Below, one piece after another: positions 32,651 to 40,987 of a stretch of 64,000 nt of DNA. How positions within the stretch are numbered: the stretch's first letter is position 1; each line of letters starts with the position of its first letter. Made by a program: the position numbers and the translations under genes. This DNA comes from Listeria immobilis (GTDB taxonomy: Bacteria > Bacillota > Bacilli > Lactobacillales > Listeriaceae): positions 1-64,000 of the forward strand of contig NZ_JAASTZ010000008.1 of assembly GCF_014322765.1 (NCBI RefSeq). The letters are read 5' to 3'. The notes beneath the pieces were generated by a model. That model saw only the letters and a program-made list of their open reading frames with translations. It made no database searches and was not told the DNA's origin.

Positions 32651-32975
32651 ATCACATAAATGTTTTTTACCGCTAGAAACTATTATATAAAAAAAGGGTA
32701 GCATTTGTAAATACCTAAATTAATTTCTTTTTTTTCTGAAAATAATCACACGGAAAAAGAGTGAAATACAAACTTAATGGGTATGTGTATCTATAGAAGT
32801 TTCCAGATAAAAAATAAAATGCAAAACATAGCGTTAGTAACAGATTCAAACGGAATAGAAAGCTATATTAATAAAATAAAATAGATTAATGTTACAATCT
32901 AAAATTAGCTGTGCTATAATGTGTCTGGTTAATTGGAATTTAGGTTGAAAATCAAATAAAAAGGTAGGGAATATA
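32651..32975 (+). other. gap between tRNA cluster and kimA
   Basis: AT-rich, no gene seen. It holds the start of the tRNA-Glu unit and the kimA promoter. I searched by eye for the ydaO c-di-AMP riboswitch core and did not find it. Confidence 0.5.
32892..32920 (+). promoter_or_regulatory. SigA promoter of kimA
   Basis: TTACAA, 17-bp spacer, TATAAT, with an extended -10 (TGC before TATAAT). The predicted leader is only about 50 nt. Confidence 0.75.
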
Positions 32976-34799
32976 ATGGCTTCACCGCTAAAAAGACTAT
33001 TAATCGGCCGCCCTCTGAAAACTTCAGAAGCTGGAGACCAAAAATTAGGGAAATTAAAGGCTTTAGCTGTTCTATCATCCGATGCACTTTCTTCTATAGC
33101 ATATGGGACAGAACAGATTTTACTGGTACTTGTAACTGTTAGTGCTGCGGCTATGTGGTATTCGTTACCTATAGCGCTTTGTGTTCTTGTTCTTCTGTTT
33201 GCGCTTAATTTATCGTATAAACAAATTATTTACTCTTATCCGCAAGGTGGGGGCGCCTATATTGTTTCTAGGGAGAATTTAGGGAATAATGCAGGTTTAA
33301 TTGCCGGCGGATCATTGCTTGTCGATTATATGCTTACTGTAGCTGTAAGTGTTTCATCTGGAACGGATGCAATCATTTCAGCTGTGCCCACCCTTTATCC
33401 ATTTGCTGTACCAATTGCTGTAATATTAGTTGTTATAGTAACGATTATTAATTTGCGAGGCATTACAGAATCAGCTAGCTTGCTCGCAATTCCAGTATAC
33501 TTATTTGTTTTCTCTATAATTGCACTTATCTTTACTGGTTTATTTAAAGTATTAACTGGAATGGATGCTAGTCATGAAACAGCTGCTGTAGGGACACATG
33601 TACAGGGCGTAACGATTTTCTTGTTACTAAGAGCATTTGCTTCAGGGTCAGCATCTTTGACGGGGATAGAGGCTATTTCTAATGCCGTTCCATTGTTTAA
33701 AGAACCTCGACCAAAAAATGCAGCTAAAACGTTAACACTAATGGCTGGATTACTAGGTTTTTTCTTTGTCGGAATAACTGTTCTTGCTTTTGTATATGGA
33801 ACTGTTCCAGAGTTAAAAGTAACCGTGTTATCACAAATTGCAGAAAATGTATTTGGTAGAAACTTTATGTTTTATTTTGTTCAAGCTACAACTGCGCTTA
33901 TTTTAGTTTTAGCGGCTAATACAGGTTTCTCAGCCTTCCCACTTCTAGCTTATAATTTAGCAAAAGATAAATTTATGCCAAGAATGTATTTAGCAAGAGG
34001 AGACAGATTAGGCTATTCAAATGGAATTATTACATTAGCGATTGGCTCGATATTACTTATTATATTATTTAAAGGAAAAACAGAGCTACTTATTCCACTA
34101 TACTCAGTAGGTGTATTTATTCCATTTACGCTATCGCAAACAGGAATGATTGTAAAATGGTGGAAACAGCGTCCCAAAGGCTGGAAAAAGTCATTATCGG
34201 CAAACTTACTTGGTGCATCAATATCATTTACAGTATTAATTGTCTTATTCTTAACGCGTATAGAGTCTGTTTGGCCAGTATTTATTTTCATGCCAATCAT
34301 GATTTATGTGTTCCACCGTACAAGGCATCACTATCGTAAAGTAGGACCGCAACTGAGAATTGATGAAACAATGGACTTGCCTGATTTTAAAGGAAATGCC
34401 GTTATTATCTGTGTATCTGATACCACCAAAGTTGTAGAAGGGGCATTGCAATATGCTAAATCTATTGGTGATACAGTCATAGCTGTCCACATTTCTATTG
34501 ATAAAAAACAGGAAAAGGAATTTGTTGAAAGATGGAATAGGGTACATCCTGAAGTACGAATTGCCAATCTGTTTTCACCGTATCGCTCTATTTCAGATCC
34601 ATTAATGAAATTTATTGATACCGCGAAACAAAAAGCAGATCAAGACAATTACTCACTTACGGTATTAATACCGCAATTTATCCCTAGAAAAGGTTGGCAA
34701 AATCTTCTTCATAACCAAACAAGTCTATTGATTCGTACAAGACTTCTAATGAAAAGAGATGTCGTTGTTTCGACTTACCCTTATCATTTAAAAGAATAG
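32976..34799 (+). CDS. kimA: KimA-type high-affinity potassium importer (APC family)
   Basis: The 607-aa protein has the same length as B. subtilis KimA (YdaO): about twelve membrane segments (residues 30-450) and a cytosolic USP-like C-terminal domain from about 460 (KGNAVIICVSDTTKVVEGAL). Near the N-terminus are KALAVLSSDALSSIAYGTEQ and YSYPQGGGAYIVS. From published work, Listeria KimA imports K+ and is inhibited by c-di-AMP. Upstream, the ydaO riboswitch known from Bacillus is missing; control seems to be at protein level. The diadenylate cyclase gene lies 12 kb away. Confidence 0.88.
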   Translation: MASPLKRLLIGRPLKTSEAGDQKLGKLKALAVLSSDALSSIAYGTEQILLVLVTVSAAAMWYSLPIALCVLVLLFALNLSYKQIIYSYPQGGGAYIVSRENLGNNAGLIAGGSLLVDYMLTVAVSVSSGTDAIISAVPTLYPFAVPIAVILVVIVTIINLRGITESASLLAIPVYLFVFSIIALIFTGLFKVLTGMDASHETAAVGTHVQGVTIFLLLRAFASGSASLTGIEAISNAVPLFKEPRPKNAAKTLTLMAGLLGFFFVGITVLAFVYGTVPELKVTVLSQIAENVFGRNFMFYFVQATTALILVLAANTGFSAFPLLAYNLAKDKFMPRMYLARGDRLGYSNGIITLAIGSILLIILFKGKTELLIPLYSVGVFIPFTLSQTGMIVKWWKQRPKGWKKSLSANLLGASISFTVLIVLFLTRIESVWPVFIFMPIMIYVFHRTRHHYRKVGPQLRIDETMDLPDFKGNAVIICVSDTTKVVEGALQYAKSIGDTVIAVHISIDKKQEKEFVERWNRVHPEVRIANLFSPYRSISDPLMKFIDTAKQKADQDNYSLTVLIPQFIPRKGWQNLLHNQTSLLIRTRLLMKRDVVVSTYPYHLKE

Positions 34800-34806
34800 C
34801 AAGAGA

Positions 34807-34853
34807 AAAACGGAAGAGCACTTCGGGGGAAGAGGGATGCTCTTCCGTTTTTT
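34807..34853 (+). terminator. terminator after kimA
   Basis: AAAACGGAAGAGCA pairs with TGCTCTTCCGTTTT and is followed by T. Confidence 0.9.
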
Positions 34854-34854
34854 A

Positions 34855-35392
34855 TAATGGAACAACGTAAGTGTAACTAGATTTAATTTATTTGTAAAAA
34901 GAGGAAAACGCCATTTTAAAAACAAATAAAGCTGGAAAATCTTATTTTTCTTAAAGCAAAATCGGAATTTAAGGAAGAAATTAAAAAGAAAATCAATATT
35001 TCAATGAAAAATTATTTTTTTAATGATTGGTTGATTTTTTTTTACTTAGCAAAAATAATAAAGATGAATTGTATACGATATTAGTGAAACAATCCTTTTC
35101 TTGTGTAAATAGAAAAGTTAATTTTAATACTTATATACTGAAATGAATAAATATTAGTTAGATACAAATTAGGGAAAAGGACTTAATTAATATTACAAAG
35201 TGGTAACAAATTTTTCTTTTTGATGAATTCAAAATGAGTGTATTTGGAATATAAAAATAAATGGCTATATAAAGCCATTTGTGCAATTTAGTAGTTAATT
35301 AAAAAATCCTCTGAAGCCTTGAAAAAAGCCAGTTTTCGCGTTATAATTTCAATAGTTGATGGAGTAATTATGTTAGTAAAGGAGCGCTTTGT
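34855..35392 (+). other. long AT-rich gap after kimA
   Basis: About 540 bp with no coding frame of note. It contains a clear promoter near its right end (35319-35347) and a stem AAATGGCT/AGCCATTT at 35259-35280 without a T run on the plus strand. Confidence 0.5.
35319..35347 (+). promoter_or_regulatory. SigA promoter of the 78-aa membrane protein gene
   Basis: TTGAAA, 17-bp spacer, TATAAT (35342-35347), about 45 bp before the ATG. Confidence 0.75.
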
Positions 35393-35629
35393 ATGCAAGA
35401 ACAAGATATTAGGTATTATGTACTACCTACTATAATCGTTTTCATATTAGGAATTGCTGCAATGAATGCAACTAGTTTTCCGTTTGTTAGTTTTCTGACA
35501 ACTACGCTCGTAGCTACGGTGATTGGAACTATCATTGGTGGGGCGCATCAATTACTTAGAATGCTTATTAAAGCTTATCAACATTCAAAAGCGAGAAGAG
35601 TTTCACAAAAAAAGTGGCAAACACTATAA
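35393..35629 (+). CDS. small membrane protein (78 aa)
   Basis: Two hydrophobic segments (YYVLPTIIVFILGIAAMN and FLTTTLVATVIGTIIGGAH) are followed by a basic, soluble tail (HSKARRVSQKKW). AAAGGAG lies upstream and the promoter is strong. It is convergent with nothing and stands alone between kimA and the LacI regulator. No family recognised; function unknown. Confidence 0.7.
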   Translation: MQEQDIRYYVLPTIIVFILGIAAMNATSFPFVSFLTTTLVATVIGTIIGGAHQLLRMLIKAYQHSKARRVSQKKWQTL

Positions 35630-35656
35630 AGTGAACTATTACATAATAAAATTTAA

Positions 35657-35694
35657 CCAAGCATTTTCGCATTTTTTGTGAGAATGCTTTTTTG
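35657..35694 (+). terminator. intrinsic terminator
   Basis: AAGCATTTTCGC pairs imperfectly with GTGAGAATGCTT and is followed by six T. Confidence 0.75.
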
Positions 35695-35766
35695 TTGGTT
35701 AATAGATATTTTTTTTTATGGAAAAGATGGTACAATAAGGAAGATTATGAATGGAGGAGGTTGGAG

Positions 35767-36732
35767 ATGGCAACTTTAGCAGATGTTGCAAAACGGGCGA
35801 ATGTCTCCAAAATGACAGTTTCACGGGTTATTAATCATCCAGACCAAGTTTCAGATGAACTGAAAATGCTTGTTTATAGTGCAATGGAAGCGTTAGAGTA
35901 TGTGCCGAATTATGCGGCTCGAGCGCTTGTTCAAAATAGGACACAAGTAATTAAATTTTTAATTTTAGAAGAAATTGATACTGTAGAACCATATTATATG
36001 AATTTATTAACTGGAATTAGTAGGGAGCTTGATAAATATTATTATTCGCTGCAACTTGTTACACAACGATCTAGAAATATTGGTGCTTACGATGGTTTAA
36101 TTGTTACTGGGATACGTGATAAAGATTATGAGATGGGTATTTTAGATATTGATAAACCAGTTATTTTCTATGGCGAAAATAAACGTGGCTATGATTCGAT
36201 TGATGTGGACAATAAGAAAGGGACAGCGCTTGCCACAGAACATATGGTTGAAATCGGCTTTACGCGAATTGTATTTTTAGGAATTGACTTATTGGATGAG
36301 CAATTTATGAAATCACGTTTAGAAGGTTATGAAGAAGTAATGAAAAAACACCATTTGCAACCAGAAAGCTATTTTATTGCTAATAGTTCAAGTGTTTCAG
36401 AAGAGAAAGCATTTGAATTATTACGTTATAATTCAGAAAAAATTGCAATTGTCAGTGCATCAGATCGAATTGCGATTGGCGTCGTTCGTGCAGCAGCAGC
36501 TTTTGGACGTCGTTTTGGTGAAAATGTTGCTGTAACGGGATTTGATGGGGTATTTTTAGATAGAATTTCATCTCCCAAAATTACGACTGTTCGTTCTCCT
36601 GTTGTAGAAATGGGGGAGGAACTTGCAAAGATGTTACTTGCTAAAATTAATGATCATGGAAAGCCTCAAGGAAACCTATTATTTACTCCCGAATTACTGA
36701 TACGAGCCTCTACAACTGGAAAAGAAGAGTGA
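35767..36732 (+). CDS. LacI-family regulator, likely of maltodextrin genes
   Basis: The 321-aa repressor has an N-terminal LacI helix-turn-helix (TLADVAKRANVSKMTVSRVI, residues 2-21) and hinge AARALVQNRTQVIKF. A periplasmic-binding-like core ends with TGFDGVFLDRI. GGAGGAGGTTGGAG precedes ATG 35767; the longer frame from 35692 is upstream read-through. It sits one pseudogene away from the glycosidase and ABC genes. The two GTTAYCGKTAAC palindromes before those genes are plausible operators (LacI sites have a central CG). The effector is probably a maltodextrin. Conserved in Listeria as a malR-like gene. Confidence 0.85.
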   Translation: MATLADVAKRANVSKMTVSRVINHPDQVSDELKMLVYSAMEALEYVPNYAARALVQNRTQVIKFLILEEIDTVEPYYMNLLTGISRELDKYYYSLQLVTQRSRNIGAYDGLIVTGIRDKDYEMGILDIDKPVIFYGENKRGYDSIDVDNKKGTALATEHMVEIGFTRIVFLGIDLLDEQFMKSRLEGYEEVMKKHHLQPESYFIANSSSVSEEKAFELLRYNSEKIAIVSASDRIAIGVVRAAAAFGRRFGENVAVTGFDGVFLDRISSPKITTVRSPVVEMGEELAKMLLAKINDHGKPQGNLLFTPELLIRASTTGKEE

Positions 36733-36734
36733 TA

Positions 36735-36770
36735 AAAACGCTAGGAATCTTTATTCCTAGCGTCTTTTTT
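36735..36770. terminator. bidirectional terminator
   Basis: AACGCTAGGAAT pairs with ATTCCTAGCGT around TTT; T run on both sides; ends the LacI gene and the Abi pseudogene. Confidence 0.85.
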
Positions 36771-37410
36771 ATTGGATTAAAATTGGTGAAAATGCTAATA
36801 AATCAAAAATAAAGTGAACAATAAATGTAACCCAAATGGAGTCCGTTTTCTTAAATAAGTAATTTAAAATAAGTCTGGCTGGTACTAATGTAATGATACA
36901 TTGCAGAAAATTAAAATCATAGGAAGTTAAGTGCCAGATTGCAAAAAGGAAGGAACTGAGCAAGGAAGCTTGTCAAAATTTCCAGTTCCATTTTTTCCAA
37001 GCAGCGAACATCAAGCTGATAGATATCAATTCTTCGCCAAGTATCATAAATGGAATAGTGGTGAAGACATAAGACCATGTAAGAACGTTGTTGATGCTAT
37101 TTTCAATAGTACCACCTGCAAAATAAGCCCAAAGATAATTAAATATGGAACTGATAATAAATATTGCAGGAGCACCAATAAGTATCCATTTGAAACTAAA
37201 ATGTTTAAACCAATCTAAAAATGTTGCTTTCAATATGATAAAAGCAACAATTCCCATACATAAGGCATTAAAAATAGCACCTATGAATGTTAACATTTCA
37301 ATATTGGAAATGATGTGTGGCAAAAGAAGAAAAAGAATACCAATAATGATTGCGCTGAAAAATAACCAATAACCTTGTTTTTTATCGTTTAAAGTATATT
37401 CCTTTGTATC
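36769..37410 (-). pseudogene. CAAX/Abi-family membrane protease, interrupted
   Basis: One reading frame codes the whole protein but an in-frame TGA (36973-36975) splits it. The upstream part ends NWKF and the downstream part resumes QASLL, so a Trp codon has most likely become TGA. Motifs are divided: GEELISISLMF (EE motif) lies before the stop, FAIWHL and HFIFDL after it. The frame is open to 37410, close to an AGGAGG ribosome site, but no ATG, GTG or TTG precedes 37323, so the start may also be lost. Two lesions argue for a pseudogene rather than sequencing error. Confidence 0.75.
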
Positions 37411-37559
37411 CTCCTTTTAGGCCATGTTAAAGAGCTTTTATTAGTCCATGAGTTATTATAGCTCTTTACTTTAAATCAGTAAAGTTACTAACTTGTCACT
37501 TAGCACACGGAGAGAAAAGCTGACTTTCTTCTATACTAAAATGTAATGTCTAAAATCTT

Positions 37560-37614
37560 GTTACCGTTAACGAGCAGGAAAAGGTTGCAAACGCTTTAAT
37601 GGAAATGCTAATTT
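37560..37614 (+). promoter_or_regulatory. promoter with bipartite operator before the glycosidase gene
   Basis: GTTACCGTTAAC (37560-37571) is followed, centre to centre 27 bp, by cre-like TGCAAACGCTTTAA (37586-37599). The -35 TTGCAA (37585-37590) lies inside the cre, and -10 TAATTT (37609-37614) follows after 18 bp. The same layout recurs before the malE-like gene. Confidence 0.7.
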
Positions 37615-37649
37615 GAAATAGAACGATAGGTGATATAGGAGGAGAAAAA

Positions 37650-39425
37650 ATGGAAAAAGCAGGGATTTATCATCAACCAGCGAGTAGCTATGCTTATAGT
37701 TATGACGCTAAAACACTACATATTCGGATTAGAACGAAACGCATGGATATTAGCGAGGTTACTTTAATTGCTGCCGACCCTTACTTATGGAAAGATGAAA
37801 AATGGCAAAGTGAATCGTTTTTAATGCGTAAAATTGCAGAAACTGAAGAACATGATTATTGGTTTATTGCAATAACACCCGAACATCGACGTCTTCAATA
37901 TGGCTTTTTATTAAAAGATACAGAAGGAATGACAACATTTTATGGCGGTCGCGGTTTTTTTGAACCAACAGAAGCGAATTTAGCGACGATGGATTATTAT
38001 TTTAAATTTCCATTTATCCATGCAGCAGATACATTTAAAGCTCCTGAATGGGTTGGAAATACGATTTGGTATCAAATTTTTCCAGAGCGTTTTGCAAATG
38101 GAAATCCGGCTATTTCACCAGAAAATGTATTACTTTGGGGAAGTAAGGATCCAAGTACAACAGATTTTTTTGGCGGAGACTTGGAAGGAATTATCCAACA
38201 TTTAGATTACTTAGTGGAACTTGGTATTAATGGCGTGTATTTAACTCCTGTGTTTGAGGCGCCAACAAACCATAAGTATGACACCATTGATTATAAAAAA
38301 ATTGACCCGCATTTCGGCGATAAAGAAACCTTTAGAAAACTCGTTCAAGAAGCACATAAGCGGGGCATTCGAATAATGTTAGACGCGGTATTTAATCACA
38401 TTGGTGACATTTCAGCTGCATGGCAAGATGTTGTGGAAAAAGAAGAAAAATCGGCGTATCGTGATTGGTTCCATATTCATAGCTTCCCCGTTCGACAAAA
38501 TGAAAATGGGAATATTGAAGGAGAACCAACGCTTTCTTATGATACCTTTGCTTTTACAACACATATGCCGAAATTAAATACAGCCAATCCAGAAGTTCAA
38601 AAGTACCTGTTAGATATTGCAACATACTGGATTCGCGAATTTGATATTGATGGTTGGCGTTTAGATGTTGCTAATGAGGTGGATCATGCTTTTTGGAAAG
38701 AATTTAAAAAAGCAGTCCAAGCTGAGAAAGAAGATATTTATATTTTGGGAGAAATTTGGCATGATTCATGGATTTGGTTACTCGGAGATGAATTCCATGC
38801 GGTAATGAACTATCCATTTACGCAAACGATTATTGAAAACTTTATTGAAGAGAAAATCACACCTGAGCAAATGGTTTCTGGTATTAATGAACAATATATG
38901 CGCTATCCGAATCAAGTTAATGAAGTCATGTTTAATATGCTCGATAGCCATGATACAGCACGCATTTTAACACGTGCTAATAATGATGAAGATAAAGTAA
39001 AACAAGCACTTGCTTTTATGTTCGCACACACTGGTTCTCCGTGTATTTATTATGGAACTGAGATAGGGATGGACGGTGGAAATGATCCGGGTTGCCGTAA
39101 ATGTATGGAATGGGATGAAGCAAAACAAAATCAATCTATGTTAGCATTTACGAAAAAATTGATTGCGCTTAGAAAAGAAAACCAAGCGATTATCACATCT
39201 GGCGAGTTAACATGGTTGGATGCAAGCAGCAAAACGGGGATTACCGCATTTACGAAAGAATTAAATGGAGAAAAACTGCATTTTCTTTTCAATCAAGCAA
39301 CAGAAGCAAAAGATTTCACAATTTCATTTGGAAATAGTGCGATTGATATTTGGAACAATCAAACAGTATCGGAAAATCTTACTATCCCTGCAAAAGGATT
39401 TCTTGTTATCAAAGAAAACAGTTAA
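37650..39425 (+). CDS. GH13 alpha-glycosidase (maltogenic amylase/neopullulanase type)
   Basis: The 591-aa protein has an N-terminal CBM34-like domain (residues 1-125) and a TIM barrel with the four conserved regions: DAVFNHIG (I), GWRLDVANEVD (II, catalytic Asp), ILGEIWHD (III, catalytic Glu) and MLDSHDTARI (IV, catalytic Asp). It hydrolyses maltodextrins and cyclodextrins to short malto-oligosaccharides inside the cell. There is no signal peptide. Transcription looks CcpA- and MalR-controlled. Confidence 0.95.
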   Translation: MEKAGIYHQPASSYAYSYDAKTLHIRIRTKRMDISEVTLIAADPYLWKDEKWQSESFLMRKIAETEEHDYWFIAITPEHRRLQYGFLLKDTEGMTTFYGGRGFFEPTEANLATMDYYFKFPFIHAADTFKAPEWVGNTIWYQIFPERFANGNPAISPENVLLWGSKDPSTTDFFGGDLEGIIQHLDYLVELGINGVYLTPVFEAPTNHKYDTIDYKKIDPHFGDKETFRKLVQEAHKRGIRIMLDAVFNHIGDISAAWQDVVEKEEKSAYRDWFHIHSFPVRQNENGNIEGEPTLSYDTFAFTTHMPKLNTANPEVQKYLLDIATYWIREFDIDGWRLDVANEVDHAFWKEFKKAVQAEKEDIYILGEIWHDSWIWLLGDEFHAVMNYPFTQTIIENFIEEKITPEQMVSGINEQYMRYPNQVNEVMFNMLDSHDTARILTRANNDEDKVKQALAFMFAHTGSPCIYYGTEIGMDGGNDPGCRKCMEWDEAKQNQSMLAFTKKLIALRKENQAIITSGELTWLDASSKTGITAFTKELNGEKLHFLFNQATEAKDFTISFGNSAIDIWNNQTVSENLTIPAKGFLVIKENS

Positions 39426-39471
39426 AGCATACGCGTAAAGGAATTTTTCACATGTTTACCAGAAAAATGTT

Positions 39472-39526
39472 GTTATCGGTAACATGTGAAATCTTCTTGT
39501 AAACGCTTTCGATGTCAGCATATAAT
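39472..39526 (+). promoter_or_regulatory. promoter with bipartite operator before the malE-like gene
   Basis: GTTATCGGTAAC (39472-39483) and TGTAAACGCTTTCG (39498-39511) are again 27 bp apart. The -35 TTGTAA (39497-39502) lies in the cre and -10 TATAAT (39521-39526) after 18 bp. A hairpin (TTTCACATGTTTACC with GGTAACATGTGAAA) also covers the first site. Confidence 0.75.
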
Positions 39527-39638
39527 AAAAGTATAGGTTAACCTAATTCACAAACTTTAAAAAAGATTTGAAAAAAGATGGGGACTTAATGAGCAGACAA
39601 AAAAGAGCGGCTTTTTTCATAAAGAGGAGGAAAAGTAG

Positions 39639-40901
39639 ATGAAGCGTTTTAAAAAAGTGGGGATTGTTTCAGCGGTTTTAGTAATGGCTTTAAGCTTGGC
39701 AGCATGTGGTGGCGGAAAAGATTCTAGTAAAGCGGGCGCATCTGATGGGGAGAAAACACTTACAGTTTCTGTTGATGCAGGATACAAAGACTATATTAAT
39801 AAAATCAAAGGTGACTTCGAAAGTGATAATAACGTAAAAGTTAAAGTAGTTGAAAAAGACATGTTTGAAACACTTGAAGCCCTGCCACTTGATGGACCAG
39901 CTGGGACTGCACCAGACGTAATGATGTCAGCTTTTGATAGAATTGGTAGCCTCGGACAACAAGGCCACTTGGCAGAAGTAAAACTAGAGAATAAAGCTGA
40001 TTATGATGAAAAAGATCAAAAACAGGTGGCTATTGACAATAAAATTTATGGCGCTCCAGCAATTATTGAAACATTAGTTCTTTACTATAATAAAGATTTA
40101 CTTGATAAAGCACCAGAAACATTTAAAGATTTAGAAACAATCGCGAAAGATCCACGTTTTGCCTTCACTTCTGAAAAAGGAAAAAATACTGGTTTCTTAG
40201 CAAAATGGACTGACTTTTACTTCTCTTATGGACTTCTTGCAGGATATGGCGGTTATGTTTTTGGTGATGAAGGTACAAATCCAAAAGATATTGGTCTAAA
40301 TAACAAAGGGGCTGTTGAAGGAATTACCTATGCAACAAGTTGGTTCCAAGATGTATGGCCAAAAGGAATGCAAGATAATAAAAGCGCAGATGACTTCATT
40401 CAAGACCAATTTGTTAAAGGGAAAACAGCTGCAATATTAGGAGGACCATGGTCGGCAGCTAACTATAAAGAAGCGAAAATTAATTATGGTGTAGCAAAAA
40501 TCCCAACACTAAACAATGGTAAAGAATATGCGCCATTTGCTGGTGGTAAAGGTTGGGTAGTAAGCAATTATTCTAAAAACAAAGATGTAGCACAAAAATG
40601 GTTAGACTATGTAACAAACCAACAAAGTCAAGAAACTTTATATGATATGACAAATGAAGTACCTGCTAATTTAAAAGCACGTGATACTGCGAAATCTAAA
40701 AATGATGAATTAACTAATGCAGTTATCGAACAATATAAAAATGCACAACCAATGCCAAATATTCCTGAAATGTCGGAAGTTTGGACTGGGGCTGAAAATC
40801 TAATGTTTGATGCAGCATCAGGTTCAAAAACTCCACAAGAATCAGCGGATGATGCAGTGAAAGTAATAGAAGATAATGTAACACAAAAATATACGAAATA
40901 A
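39639..40901 (+). CDS. maltodextrin ABC transporter substrate-binding lipoprotein
   Basis: The 420-aa lipoprotein has a signal peptide MKRFKKVGIVSAVLVMALSL and lipobox LAAC (Cys23). The family-1 solute-binding fold follows, with AAILGGPWSAANY and the C-terminal helix pattern of MalE/CymE. It captures malto-oligosaccharides at the cell surface and delivers them to the two permeases encoded downstream. No ATPase gene is in the cluster, so a general MsmK-type ATPase elsewhere must energise it. Confidence 0.93.
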   Translation: MKRFKKVGIVSAVLVMALSLAACGGGKDSSKAGASDGEKTLTVSVDAGYKDYINKIKGDFESDNNVKVKVVEKDMFETLEALPLDGPAGTAPDVMMSAFDRIGSLGQQGHLAEVKLENKADYDEKDQKQVAIDNKIYGAPAIIETLVLYYNKDLLDKAPETFKDLETIAKDPRFAFTSEKGKNTGFLAKWTDFYFSYGLLAGYGGYVFGDEGTNPKDIGLNNKGAVEGITYATSWFQDVWPKGMQDNKSADDFIQDQFVKGKTAAILGGPWSAANYKEAKINYGVAKIPTLNNGKEYAPFAGGKGWVVSNYSKNKDVAQKWLDYVTNQQSQETLYDMTNEVPANLKARDTAKSKNDELTNAVIEQYKNAQPMPNIPEMSEVWTGAENLMFDAASGSKTPQESADDAVKVIEDNVTQKYTK

Positions 40902-40907
40902 TACCGA

Positions 40908-40944
40908 ATCGGCGGGGCATGGATGAGCGCGCCCGCCGATTTTA
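40908..40944 (+). terminator. intercistronic hairpin after the malE-like gene
   Basis: AATCGGCGGG pairs perfectly with CCCGCCGATT, GC-rich, followed by only TTTT. It is probably a partial terminator or mRNA stabiliser that raises binding-protein level over the permeases. Confidence 0.7.
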
Positions 40945-40987
40945 ACATTTAGTCAGTGAATCTATATCTAGAATTGAGGGTAACAAA

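Noticed and set aside
32651-32975. ydaO/c-di-AMP riboswitch before kimA
   Set aside because: No match to the conserved core elements by eye, and the predicted transcript leader is too short to hold it.
36931-37372. plus-strand frames over the Abi pseudogene
   Set aside because: No ribosome sites and composition is mirror of the membrane protein; the minus strand carries conserved protease motifs.
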